From: Enoplosus armatus
Taxonomy: Eukaryota; Chordata; Actinopteri; Centrarchiformes; Enoplosidae
Direction: 5' to 3'
Assembly: GCF_043641665.1 (NCBI RefSeq)
Contig: NC_092183.1
Span: forward strand, 9,030,501 to 9,094,500
Length of the DNA: 64,000 nucleotides
Shown here: positions 13,560-25,400 of the stretch, in pieces
Layout: every line of letters begins with the position of its first letter
How positions within the stretch are numbered: position 1 is the stretch's first letter
Program-made: the position numbers and the translations under genes
The notes under the pieces: model-generated
What the model was told of the DNA's origin: nothing
The model's database searches: none
What the model saw: only the letters and a program-made list of their open reading frames with translations

Positions 13560-14110
13560 CTTTCTACTTTTGACATTTCAGAGAGAAATATTACTTTTTA
13601 CTCCACCACAATTATCTGACAGCTTTAGTTACTAGTTACTTTACAAAATAATGCTTTTGCATTGAAAACTATTTTATTATAGGTTGGACAAAGCAAAGCA
13701 CTGTGAAGGCGTCACTTTGGGCTCTGGGTAATTGTGACGGCATTTCTCACTATTTTCTGAAGTTTTACAAACTAAACAATCAATCAATTAATCGAGAAAA
13801 TAGCCAGCAGATTCATCCATTATGAAAATAATCAATTGTTAAAAATGAGCTCCACCTCAACCGACTACAGCAGTAAAATCCTGCTTTTACATTAACGCAT
13901 GAGTAATAATGATCTAATGATTTTTACTGCAATGAGTACTTTTATTTGCCTGATTATACTCACATACTTTTAATTATATGTTACATGTTAGATGCAGGAC
14001 TTGTAACAGACTATTTGTACAGTGTGGTATTAATACTTTTACTGAAGTAAAATATCTGAATACTTCCTTGTCCTTGACAAAACAAAATACTTGTCGTCTT
14101 ACGCCACTGC
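13560..14110. repeat. dispersed fish repeat (ACTCCACCACA type), apparently with a second repeat inside
   Basis: The left part (TACTTTTTACTCCACCACA, TAGTTACTAGTTACTTT) and the right part (AATGCAGGACTTGTAAC-like, ACAGTGTGGTATTAATAC, TTTACTGAAGTAAAATATCTG) resemble the two ends of a repeat common in teleost genomes. The middle (about 13672-13860) is a reverse copy of a different dispersed repeat (see next entry), so an insertion into the first is likely. Family names are not assigned. Confidence 0.6.
13672..13860 (-). repeat. dispersed repeat, copy 1 (ATTATTTTC/TAATCGATTA type)
   Basis: On the minus strand it reads AATTGATTATTTTCATAATG ... TATTTTCTCGATTAATTGAT, followed by a CAGAAAATAGTGAGAAATG segment. 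The same order of blocks recurs at 15662-15950, 18957-19130, 32190-32255, 37862-38075 and 44876-45150. No coding capacity. Confidence 0.7.
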
Positions 14111-14159
14111 ATGGATGATCCGAGTATCACTCTTAGAAATAGAAATAAAAAAACGGAAT

Positions 14160-14426
14160 GGACGGAAGAGGTTTGGTCCATCGCGGCTGCCGTAGCAGGA
14201 GGAGGAGGAGAGCATGACTGGTCCTTTGACGTGGACTATATTTCCGTAAAGAGACGATGGAGGTGTAGCAGCGTGTAGCTCTAAGCTATCCCGTATTAAC
14301 CTGACATCGAGACGGGATTTAGCCCTGAATCCCGGTCAGATCTGGGTTCACGGGAGCCGACGGACAACAGTCTTTCACAGACTGATCCCTTTCTGTTCCC
14401 CCGCCTCCCTCCGCTCAGCTACAATC
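14160..14426 (+). promoter_or_regulatory. ap3s1 5' UTR and probable TATA-less promoter
   Basis: A locally GC-rich, CpG-containing segment just upstream of the ap3s1 start, in otherwise AT-rich DNA. It lacks a clear TATA box, typical of housekeeping genes. The transcription start is not determinable from sequence alone. Confidence 0.5.
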
Positions 14427-14510
14427 ATGATAAAAGCCATTTTAATATTCAACAACCATGGGAAACCAAGGCTTTCTAAATTCTACGAGCACTATGTGAG
14501 TAACATGTTG

Positions 14511-14551
<41 letters not shown>

Positions 14552-17500
14552 AATGTATTATTCTTCATAAAGGTTTGTTTGTATAATTGATAGGCCAAGA
14601 TGAAAAAAGTGAAATAAATATCTCAAGCTATGGCTGTCAACACACTTTGTTTAGTGTTTTCTGATGCAGTAACTACAAACCAAGGCAGGTGTGGCTTTAT
14701 ATTTAGACAGCACGTATTGATGTATTATTGTTGCAGAGTGTTTGAATGGGAAGGTGTGTGTGTGTGTGTGTACGTGTGTACTCTTACAACCGCCCAGTGA
14801 TGTGCTGTTGTGTCCTGCTGGTCCTGGTGTATAAGATGTCAGTCTGAAGCCACGCTGTCCTTTTTAAAAATATGAATAATTAAACGTGTGCAAGCCGAAG
14901 CGAGGCTATCGCGTTCCTGCCGAGGCTGTATGAGCAGGACTGTGCCCACTTTTTATTCATGTTAACTCCAGCTGTGGTGGTGGTGAACACAGGGAAGTGG
15001 AGCTCACTCTGTTTGTGTCACATGACTTTAATAACGCCCTTGTGAGTGACTCGTGCTCACTCCTCCAAACCTTTCACCACTGCTCCTTCAGTTCAGCTTT
15101 ACTGTCATTAACTTACCCACCTGCTCTGTCAGGAAAGTCAACGAATAAACTCCATGCAGGTAGCAAATGAAATGGTTATGTAATATCCTTTGCAGGGCAA
15201 GCTGCGCTGGCTTGTTCTCATAATTGGATTTATATCTCAAGGTTGGCTGCATGCCCCTTCTTTAATATTGGAAGGCTACAACAGCAGGGTGCCCTAATCG
15301 AGCAGCTAAATTAATTCTCTGCCCAGCTGAAACTGATTAGGTGACTCAGTTAATTGAGTCATTTTTCAAGGAAAAAAATGCCAAACATTTGCAGACACCA
15401 GCTTCTTAAAAACTGTAAAGTAAAATAACAAAACATTTTAGGGTCATTCTGAACAGGACTCCATCTAATCTGTCAGAAAACCTCTTAAAGAAAAGGTTTT
15501 ATAGTTCAAACATGAGCAAATTGTCAATGAGTTACAGTCTCAAAACCTGTACAGTCAAATAACACGAACGTTTAACCACCTGCTTTTCAAATGTGAGGAT
15601 TTGCTGATTTTCTTTGTGGTTTATGTTAGTAAACGAAATATCTTTGGGTTTTGGCAGGGACACAACTAATGCAACCAACTAACTTCTCTATTGATTAATC
15701 TTCTCATTATTTTCTCAATTAATGGATTAAACAGTTGGTCTGTAAAATGCCTTGAAATTGTGAAAATGCCCACCAAAATTTTGAAATCGCTGGTTTTGTG
15801 CCACCATCGCTACAAAACACAAACTTATAAGAAAGAAAGCAGAATATCTTCACATATGAGAAGCTGGAGCCAGCAAATGTTTGGCGTTTTTTTTGCATGA
15901 TAAATCACTCAAACAATTAAGCGATAAGTGACAAATTGTTTCAGAACTAGAATTTGGACAATAGGTCGGGTAAAACAAGACATTTAAAGACGTCACAATT
16001 TATTGACATTTAGTTTGTTTTTGTTTGCATGTTCCAGTGTCTCTTTATTGATATGGACATGGATGTATTTGTATTTCAGGAGGATGAATTGAATGGATTA
16101 TAAGACAGACACCATCTGTTATATTAAAAGCATCGGCTTACTGGCTGACAGGGTATTATATTTCACACATACTGCTAGCTGTGAAAAACGGCTTTAGCAC
16201 TCAGCTTATTTAAGGTAGTTCATTGTTCAGACCGGGCCTTAGCTTGGTGTTCATAAATGAAGGCTTGTGTTAGGGGCTGTGCAGATGATATAAGAGAGTG
16301 GAACATGACATGTTTGTGTGAGTCTAGTGTGTGCGTTGTGTTGAGAGAGAGAGAGAGAGTAGCAGAGCTGACGAGGCGTTGTCCTATTAGTTAGAGCCGG
16401 TCTGCCGGCTCAGACATAAAGTCAAAGCATCTGTTTGATCTAAGGGTGACATGTTGGGGAGAGGAGAGTGAAATATAGACTTGCACAAATTCAAATGCCA
16501 TCAATCGGCACTCTGCCAGCATCAATGAGAAGTCTTGGAAGACGAGCAGCTGGGTGTTCATGCTTTAACAACAAGGCCAACAATTTTGTGTGTAGCAGTC
16601 TTGAGATTCTGGTTCTACAGCTTTAATTAAATTTTCCACACATACTGGACCTCCATGTGATGGTTTGCTGAAACCAAGGATGGCAGTTAAAAAGGTGAAT
16701 GCTCCCCGTATGCTCTTGGATTTCACATATAATGTATCCCACAAATAAATAGGGAAGAGGGGTGTTTCTGCTGCTCATACTTTGTCAAAATTTAGAGGAA
16801 AGATGCAGGTTCAGAAGGCCAGATTTGGTCCAGAGGAAGGCACGGGAACCAGAGTCCGTCAACCATCAACACCAGAGAGATCTTAACGTGAAGTTTAAAA
16901 GTCTTACTGCTGTGCTTATCTGCGACTGTATCATTAAACTGTGAGTACCGTAACTCTGCCAGTCCCATGCTACAAGTCACATGACCGGTTTCGCCTTCCA
17001 GCCAGCTGCATACTGGACAGCCTCTTCTCTCCCTGTGCTCACTGACCTGTTATGCAGCCTGAGAGGACATTAGCACCCTTTGGTGAGGCTGCTAGAGCTG
17101 CACACAACAAGATTTTAACCACCATTGTCTCTTAATTGAGGATTTTCAGACCATATGTTTTTGGATGCTTTCTACTGGACCTTGGATATGCATTTCCATT
17201 TGCATTTTTATCAATTAAAATGTGTTTGCCTGTTAAGCCCTAAAACAACCTAATGCAGCAGCTGGATGAAACTTGACCCCCTATTAGTTCAGGAAATCTT
17301 CAAGCGTGAGCCCACTCTTAAAGTCTTTTAGTGTGAGCTTGCAAACGTGCCTAAGGATATTTGAGGTTTTATACACAATCTCATCCAGTGGCAAACAACA
17401 AGATAAACCTTCCTTGGTTCAGCTTGTACAATGAAATCATTGCCTCTGTAGCCCGTGGGCACTAGTGTATGTTTGAATATAACAAAGAGAGCGGTTAGTG

Positions 17501-20500
17501 TCTGAATCATGTTTTTTCACTCAGAACCAATACATGTATTCAAGAAAAAGAAAGGTGAGGGGAACCATTCATTTCACTGCCAGCCCAGGCTAGAAGTAAT
17601 GAAATGGCTCACTGGAAACAATTAAGTGCACAAACAACACATTATTAACCATCTTCTCTTTGTTTAACAATCTGTTTCCCTGTTCATTCACTCCTGCAGA
17701 ATGAAGATACAGAGCAACAGATCATCAGGGAAACCTTCCACCTGGTCTCGAAAAGAGACGAGAACGTCTGTAATTTCCTAGAAGGTGGAATGTAAGTTGT
17801 GAGGTCTGAGTGCATCAGCTAGGCCCGCTGGTGCATTAAAAAGTGTGTCTCAATGCTGAAGCAGCAGGTTTTTAAACTCAGAACTCAGTGGAAGTAAATA
17901 CTCAAGTAGATACTCTGATGCTGCATCACAGGAATTCATTTCACACACTAAAGAAAAGCTCAGAGGGCTTTATGAATGACAATCAATAGTAACAGTGTTT
18001 GTTTACAGTTAATTTATCATTCATGAATGAGGAGCGAAGGAGGTGTCGTTTTACTCCACTGCTTGCATTTGCTCTTGCACTTTTTCCCTCTTAACGCCAA
18101 AGCCACATGGTTATAAAAATATTGTATTACACTATCAAAAAAATCCCTTTATTCACGGTTTCCTTTGCGTGATTACACAGGATTAGGGGGGTTACAACAT
18201 TTCCTGTGGCTCAGGCCACTTTGGTGTGTTAACACGGTGACTGAAGTCTTAGCAAACCCACTGGATAAGCACTACCTCTCATTTCTTCTCTTGTTAGTAT
18301 ATGGCATGTCCTATCTTTACACATGTTGACTGATGACTGAAAACATCCAGTTGTTTCTCTCCTGATGAACTTGACGTGTCAACCTTGTGTTTCAGGTTGA
18401 TTGGAGGATCAGACTACAAGCTGATCTACAGACACTACGCCACACTGTACTTTGTGTTCTGTGTGGACTCCTCAGAGAGTGAACTAGGAATTTTAGACTT
18501 AATCCAGGTGAAAATCTTGTTTGGCATCTACTTTCAGTGTCTTTCTTGATTTGTTTTTGTGCTACAATCAATGTAAATGCTTTCCATCTTCAGGTATTTG
18601 TGGAAACGCTGGACAAATGCTTTGAGAATGTCTGTGAGCTTGACTTAATTTTCCATGTAGACAAGGTAGGAAATACTTTTGAATCTGTTTGCCTCTTTGT
18701 GATGTTAGATGTTTTTAACAATATTTTATCCTATAAATTACAGAAATCAGTTGTAATATTCTGCCTGAGCCACTATTGCCTCACATTATAGCGTCACACT
18801 TATCTGATGACCTGATGACAGATTTACTGTTGAGACATTTCAGTGACTTCCCGTATTTTGTAGTTGAGCTGTGTCATAATTGGTTTGTCACATGATTGTA
18901 CATTCTTGTTGTTACAAGCAACCTCTTAAAACCAACTTGAATACATGCTGCAATTTGGAGCTGAAATGATTAGTCAATTAATTGATTAATCAATTAGTTG
19001 ATTGACAGAAGATTTTGTTAATTTATTCATCGTTTTGGTAATTTTTCAAGATTTTTCAACTTCAGCTTCTTAAATGTTGAGCATTTCATTTTCACTGTTT
19101 TCTGACAGTTTATGGAATCAAATGTATTTATAAGCAGTATATAAACATTTTATAAATGTTTATAACACACTATAATGTAGTTATAAGCAGAGAGAATAAT
19201 GTAAAATGGGTCTTCATAGGAGATATTATGATGGTTGTCAAATACTATACATTAATCCACATGTCCTTATATCCGCTCATGACTACATTATAGTGTGTTA
19301 TAAACCATTTAATAAATGTTTGCATGCTACTATGTTTGCTAAATAGGGGGACTTGAAGCACATGCAACTCACTATATTTGTTTAATTATATTAAAACGTC
19401 TTCTTTTTCTCAGGTCCACAACATTCTGGCAGAGATGGTGATGGGCGGTATGGTCCTGGAGACCAACATGAATGAAATCATCACACAGGTGGATGCCCAG
19501 AACAAGATGGAGAAGTCTGAGGTAAGCCTGACCCTGCCCGTCCACTGTTTGTATGTCTGACCTGATTCTACCTCTCTCATACTCTCTGAGGTATCGTGTA
19601 CAGTATGCAGGCATGTGTGTATGCTGCACCCTGCATGCTACTCTCCAGTGACCTTGTGGATGCTCCCTACCTACTCTTGAGTGTTTGTGCTCTTTTTTCG
19701 GCCTCTCCTCTCGCTGCTGCACTGCTCTCAACACAGGTCAAGACTCAACATATCCTCCTGTATCCCTCAGTATAAAATACAGTATCATAGTCATCACTTT
19801 TGTCACTATTATGGAGACTTACATGTAACTGTATCATTGTCAAGTGCATCTCCAGAATCTGTGACCATTGAATCTCTCAATCATCATCTTATATCCGATC
19901 ATGTAGATCTCACATATTCTTCATAAAACAGGCTGTGTTTTACATTCTTGGTATTCTAGAGGAGAATGTGAATTTTATCCGCTGTCCATGTCGGAGTAAA
20001 TGCTTTTCCAATGTGTTTTGTAGCATCTGTAAGCCAGTGTCCTTGCTCAGATATTTGCTCTATGCAAGGACATTGCTTTGCTTTTCCATACAGCTTCTGC
20101 CAGCAGATAAACGTTCATTTACTTATTGGAAAGTTTTAATCAGACAGACAGCCAGAGACAATTTCATGAAATCATTTTCTGCTTTGCATAATGTGGATTT
20201 TAGCCTCTGATAGTCCTAAAACTTAACTGCACTAATGATTTGGCTTTCAAAGACGTACAGTGCACTGCAATAATGTCTAAACACTGAGGCAATGTTTTTG
20301 GGGGGAGTCCTTTTAACTTTTGCAATGAGAAATGCTGACAGAAAGTCACAAAGTTGTACAAATTTGTTGTGTTTTGTTGCTTACACGATGAAGTGAAGGG
20401 TTACATTGTCAGGTTTTCCACTGGCTGTAGTTTTAATCTTAACAAAGTACACTTTTCCTAATAATCTGAGCTGCATTGTGTGCTTTTAACGAGACAGAAT

Positions 20501-20600
20501 CTTCTTTTTTTCTCGATTGATGTTCTGTAAGCAGAGTCTTTTTACTGTTCTACAATCATCAGAGCTGCTCTGTCTTTCCCTCTTGGACCTACCCTAGACC

Positions 20601-20636
<36 letters not shown>

Positions 20637-23600
20637 TCACACTGACGCTAATTCAAGATGACATTGTCCATTTTTAGGGCAGTCTCTGGGGAACAAGGAA
20701 TGAGCTGTTCTCCCTCCAAACTGACAGACTGATTAAGTGGCATTAGTGACTTTCTCAATTAATATCTTTAATTTTTGCTATGTAAATAATTGCGGGAGAA
20801 GCTTTAGATCATTTTTGGCTTTAAAGATGTGGTCTATGATAGGTCCTATCACTTTTTTCTGTGGAGATAAACTGTAATTACTTTAATCTGCTTTAACATT
20901 CCTCATTCCTCTTTTTCCTGACCCTGTCTAGTTCTTTCCATTCTTCTCTCTCTTTACAGACGTTTATCTTTCAGTCTACCAGGCAGGACAGGTAGACACA
21001 GGTACTGCTAAATTTACAACCAAGTACTGTAACCTTAACTGAAGTTTACTACACCCCCTTCCCCCTCGAGTCTCTCCACATGGCCCTCCATGTAATAGCA
21101 AACTGACGTCACTAACATACAGTAGGAATCTTTCATGGCAGACCCAAAAATGTTGCTATTGCTCTTTAAAACTCACAGTAGTAGTTCAGTAGGTGATTGT
21201 ACAGGAGGTGGACTAGGTGATAGAAGCAACTGACAGTATAATGCAATCTATTACAACAGATACATTAATATTATCTTTGTAAAGTTTGTAATGTTGAACT
21301 GCTGTTGACACTGTGTCAAGAAAGGTGGGAAAGGTTTGTGGTTGTGCATTATACGTATTGTCAGGTGTACCTATTATATTGTCCACCCACTGTAGCTTAA
21401 AGAAGTGTAAATCTAACAGGCTCGAGAGGCCACAGAACTGTTTGTATCTCTTGTTTTAGAAGTTTCTTAAACTATCTTGAAAGGCCATTTTTTCATTATG
21501 TTCTGAGGCCTTTAACACTGCTTCAAAACACATTTATAGCAAATATGTTCATTATTTTATTATTGTTATCATTATTTATTATATTATATTATTATCTGGC
21601 CTAAAATGGTACAGTGTATGAAAGGAATAGTTATAGTGATTTTTTGGGAAATACGCTTATTTGTTTTCTTGATGAAAGTAAGATGAGAGAATCGATACCA
21701 CTCTCATATCTTCCATCCAGATATGAGAGTGGCAAGCTGCTGGTTAGCTTAGCTTAGCATAAAGAGTGGAAACTGGAAGAAACAGCTAGCCCGGCTCAGT
21801 CTAAAGGTAACCAAATCTGCCTACCAGCACCAATAAAGCTCACTTATAGTTCATATCTTAAACTTTAAACTTCAACAACACATAACCCCTGTTCAAATGG
21901 CAAATTGTTGTTTTTACATTTTTACGCACAATGAAATATAACCAGTTAATGTCTGAGCTTTAGAGGTGGATTTTCTTTTTTGAACACAGCAAGGCTAGCT
22001 GTTTCCCCGTTTTCAGTCTTTGTGCTAAGCTAAGATGAGCATATAAATATAACATATTTAACATACAGACATAAGAGTGGTATCAAGTTTCTTATCTAAC
22101 TTTCTGCAAAAAAGCAAATAAACGTATTATCATGAACCAACAATCAAAACCTTCTACTATAGACCCTTCTCCCATTTTTATTTTGCACAGATACCGCTCC
22201 CAGATAAGAGATGGGTACTGCTCCAGCCTTTAATAAGGCTCTCTGACCTCCATAGACCAGAGGATGAAACCGCTGTCGTGTGTTCCACAGCTGGTGTTAC
22301 TATTTCTGTACATATTAGTCACCCAGCGTTTGATTAAAGACCCTCTATTGTGGACTTGCACAGTAGGTCTCCAGGCTACCCACTGTGAGGAAAGAAATAT
22401 CTCTAGTCCGACTGCTTAATGCTGAGCCCATGTGCTGGATCAGCATTCCTCTCAGTTAGCGCCACGGTCATCTTTCCATCCAACACAAGTCTCCTTGAGT
22501 CTTGGCAGAGGGAGGAATGCCCATAAGACAAACGGTCCATTGAAATAACCTTGTGAAAATAAGTGAAGTGGATAAGTCTACGTTCCAGACATACTTTTTG
22601 TGTGTCGTATCACTAAATGATTTACGAGGCTACTCATTTGAATGTGTTCCTCTGTATTTTAAGCCTTTTGGTCATTTTTGGGTCTTTCTGCTAAAGATTC
22701 AGTGGGGGGATCTCTAACCGCAGTGATTCTCAAATGTCTGCTCACACTTGAGACGAAAACATCACATCATTCACTCTCTACAGATGTGTTTTATTGTTCC
22801 TAAAAGCTAAACTGCCTTTATTCTTTCCTTAAAATGCTAAATTGCTCTTATACAGTTTCATATTGAGATTCATTGTATTAGAGAGAAGTGCCTCCTCTGT
22901 CCCAGAAGATAGATTTCCCATTGTAGTTTAGTACTACTAGGCTTACAACCTCCTCATGTCATCAGTAGTTAACACTATAGAGGTGTAAATGACACAATAC
23001 TCTTGTGCCTCTATTCAAGTGTGTATTTAGATAGAAAAATGTTAGCTACAGTCATGTGTAGTGTGTCCAGAAGTAATTCAACCCACTATAAGCACAGTAT
23101 CACCTGTATTAATATGGCTGAAGCTTATATTATGTTGTTTTTAAATTTAACGCACACATTCTATACATGCCTATCTATCCAAACATCATTTCCGTCTTCA
23201 TATCCAAATCCATTTTTTCTGCTTTGCCCAATTCTCTCCTTGCATTTTTACCCTTATCGGTCCTCAAGAGTCCGGTGGGTTCACTTTCCAAGCAGTACTG
23301 CCTTTTGTCTATTTGATGAATGTCCAGTACCGCTCAGTACTTCAAAATTAGTGAATGGTCTAGTACAGTATGTCCTCACAGTTGATTCATAATTGGCTCT
23401 GGTTGTGGTGTAAATCATTGTAGAATCAAATAATGCATGTGCATACGAAGCTATGAAGGCATCTGAATGTACATTTGCACATGTTGTCTGTCCTCGTAGC
23501 TGTCAGTGCTTTTGCATTTTGTCAGCAGGTTTTTTGTCTAGCACTGTGTTTAGCACTGTGTGTGTATGTGTGTGTGTGTCCAATGTTCACTGTTCAGTGT

Positions 23601-23665
23601 GTTGTCGTGCACAGCATGTCTTTTGATTTACTGATTTGTATCTTATCAACCCTCCATGTGTGTGT

Positions 23666-23705
<40 letters not shown>

Positions 23706-23835
23706 GGCCGGTATTGCAGGAGCGCCTGCTCGTGCCGTATCAGCTGTAAAGAACATGAACCTCCCGGAAATGCCCAGAAACATCAACATTGGTGACATCA
23801 GCATAAAAGTGCCAAATTTACCCTCCTTCAAATAG
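14427..23835 (+). CDS. ap3s1: AP-3 adaptor complex subunit sigma-1 (six exons, complete)
   Basis: Small (longin-fold) chain of the AP-3 adaptor, which with delta, beta-3 and mu-3 sorts membrane cargo from endosomes or the Golgi to lysosomes and lysosome-related organelles. Exons are 14427-14495, 17700-17791, 18396-18507, 18594-18665, 19414-19521 and 23707-23835; phases agree and total 582 bp, 193 aa, the human AP3S1 length. The protein starts MIKAILIFNNHGKPRLSKFY and ends NIGDISIKVPNLPSFK. IKAILIFNN, VHNILAEMV and KNMNLPE favour sigma-3A (AP3S1) over AP3S2. Residues 54-115 (LIGGSDYKLIYRHYATLYF onwards) are nearly identical to mammals. Intron 3 is only 86 bp; intron 5 is 4.2 kb and contains a MITE. 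The last acceptor is unusual: a (GT)16 repeat ends 4 bp before the exon. I see no frameshift or lost residue. Confidence 0.97.
14512..14547. repeat. (TA)n microsatellite in ap3s1 intron 1
   Basis: About 18 TA units starting 17 bp after the exon 1 donor. A (GT)n run follows at 14754-14771. Confidence 0.95.
15662..15950 (+). repeat. dispersed repeat, copy 2 (near full length)
   Basis: In order it contains CTATTGATTAATCTTCTCATT, TTATTTTCTCAATTAATGG, TTGGTCTGTAAAATG, a segment with GAGAAGCTGGAGCCAGCAAA and a closing AATTAAGCGATAAG block. This is the fullest copy in the window of the family first listed at 13672-13860. It lies in ap3s1 intron 1. The 69-codon frame at 15691-15900 is part of this repeat and not a gene. 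Confidence 0.7.
18957..19130 (+). repeat. dispersed repeat, copy 3
   Basis: GAAATGATTAGTCAATTAAT and ATTCATCGTTTTGGTAATTT, followed by a CAGCTTCTTAAATGTTGAG block, place this degraded copy in the same family as 13672-13860. It lies in ap3s1 intron 4. Confidence 0.6.
19137..19324. mobile_element. MITE-like inverted repeat in ap3s1 intron 4
   Basis: The left end carries AAATGTTTATAACACACTAT and AATGTAGT. The right end carries the reverse complement, ACTACATTATAGTGTGTTAT then AAACCATTTAATAAATGTTT. Arms are about 45-50 bp around a 90-bp centre, with no coding capacity. Probably a non-autonomous DNA transposon. Confidence 0.7.
20604..20633. repeat. (GT)15 microsatellite in ap3s1 intron 5
   Basis: Uninterrupted GT units. 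Confidence 0.95.
21625..22127. mobile_element. long fold-back MITE in ap3s1 intron 5
   Basis: The left arm (about 21650-21860) contains AATACGCTTATTTG, CGATACCACTCTCAT, TTAGCTTAGCATAAAGA and GAAACAGCTAGCC. The right arm (about 21945-22127) is its inverse, with GGCTAGCTGTTTCC, TTTGTGCTAAGCTAAGATGA, AAGAGTGGTATCAAG and CAAATAAACGTATT. Arms of roughly 180-200 bp therefore enclose a short centre. The left terminus extends to GGAATAGTTATAGTG (about 21625), while the right terminus looks truncated. A related piece is at 57052-57300. No open frame, so it would depend on another element's transposase. Confidence 0.8.
23671..23702. repeat. (GT)16 microsatellite next to the ap3s1 exon 6 acceptor
   Basis: The repeat is followed by ATAG and then exon 6 (GCCGGTATT). 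It takes the place of a normal polypyrimidine tract; a T6 run lies just before it (23665-23670). Confidence 0.97.
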
Positions 23836-24555
23836 TGGCAGCGAGATCCTGAACCTGCAGATGTCAGCCAATGTTTACCGTGATGCAATCTGTTTACCAA
23901 AACCTCAAATTACTAACTTTTATCAAAACTATACATCTTGAAGATACTGTGTGATTTGACACTCCTTGTTCTGGTGTTATCTCTTTTTGTTTTTCCTATT
24001 AAAGAAAAAAATGTTTTACATGTTTTTTTTTTTTTCTTTTGGAAGGAAAAATTAAGTATTTATTTATCAGTGGTACATTCCTTCTGCCTCGCTGGGGTTT
24101 GGCCCTTGACATTTAGCTGCTACAGTACAGATCTGTGTCTGTTTTGTAACTAAAATTATTTCACTGACTCGAGTGTTTACTTAAAAGAGAAAGCGTGGCA
24201 GGTAGTGAAGTTTTGGTTATTCCAGACAAGAGAAATCAATCAGTGGAGAGAAGAGCATGAAACCATTTCAAATACCAAATTGAAACAGGTCTACTACAGT
24301 ATTGAAAGTCTTGCATTACAGCTTGTTTGTAAAATCAGTGCAAACAGTGAACAATATTATATTGCAGATATGCTGTGTGACAGAAGTATGGATATATATA
24401 TATGCTGAAGTGATTTCTTCTTTTCTTATTTGTATGCAAAATATTTTTAAATGATTTATCATGTCTTATCAAATATGTCTCCTGATTTTAATCTGTGCAT
24501 GACGTTTTTTCTCTTCTTTTTCAACATAATAAACTGTCGAAACTCAACTTGTGTG
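23836..24555 (+). other. ap3s1 3' UTR
   Basis: AT-rich sequence from the stop codon to just beyond the AATAAA at 24528. An ATTAAA at 23998-24003 could serve as an earlier, weaker site. The open frames here are not conserved-looking and are not called. Confidence 0.7.
24528..24533 (+). terminator. polyadenylation signal of ap3s1
   Basis: AATAAA followed 20-35 bp later by a GT/T-rich stretch (TTGTGTGTTTGTTTTATTTTG), the usual arrangement of signal and downstream element. It lies 693 bp after the stop codon. Confidence 0.75.
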
Positions 24556-24749
24556 TTTGTTTTATTTTGTTATTAATTATTACTATTAGCTTACATTGTT
24601 GACATGTGTTGACAATGTCTTCAGGTACCGCATGTTGTTGCATTGTCCCTGGAGATGTTCCACTTATGAGACATTGTTTGACAATGCTGCATGGCAGGTA
24701 TGGCACTTTAGGTGACAACCATGTAGTGAAACATAATATTAGTAACTTG

Positions 24750-25400
24750 TACCTCTTTCTAAAGGGCCCCTTTATAACAAGTTTATAAGATGTAGCTGAT
24801 GACTGTATTAATGGTTAATACATAATTTACTAATACTTTATAAATCAGTTTTGAGCCCTTAATAAGAACAAATTTTGGGCTGTGAAACGCTTTCTTTGTC
24901 TTTGACCATGTGGCCACTTACTTCTAGAAGAGGGTCGCAGATGATCAATTTGTTATCACTGTATAAACAGTTTGATATATTTATTAATGACTGCAAATGT
25001 CCTATTGATGACTTATTAGAAAGTGAGAAACCATTGAGCATGTATTTTTGGATTACGAATATTTATAACTGCATTATAACCAAAAAGAATACCTGCCAAT
25101 GGGACTTTGTAATCAGATCAGATCAGAAATACTTTATTGCTCTCCGGGGGGAAATTTACAGCACTGGTGCTCCCATTCAAGATTAGAAAGCAGCATAAAT
25201 TTAGAAATAAAAGTATGTACAAAATATAAAAATAAGAAATAGAGAATAGGAAATATACACATTTACATTTTTACACATTATAATAACCTGGCAACCCACA
25301 ATTTGTTCTTATTAATGGCTTCCCTGACCTATGAGGCATTAATAAATAATATATGAACCATAACAAAAGCATTAGTTATAATTTATAAGCCCTTTATTAA
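24750..25400. mobile_element. inverted-repeat MITE with internal insertion
   Basis: The left arm has AAAGGGCCCCTTTATAAC, ATTTACTAATACTTTATAAA and CCCTTAATAAGAACAAATTT. The right arm has the inverse, AATTTGTTCTTATTAATGGC, then GCATTAATAAATAATATATG and ATAAGCCCTTTATTAAG. Arms are about 140 bp. The centre carries a fragment (25108-25185, GATCAGAAATACTTTATTGC then CTCCGGGGGGAAATT) that resembles the end of a fish retroposon, so the element looks interrupted or recombined. Confidence 0.65.

Noticed and set aside
19372..19734. 120-codon open frame on the minus strand
   Set aside because: It is antisense to ap3s1 exon 5 and follows that exon's codon structure.
24875..25186. 103-codon frame on the + strand
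   Set aside because: It lies wholly inside an inverted-repeat mobile element and has no transposase motif.
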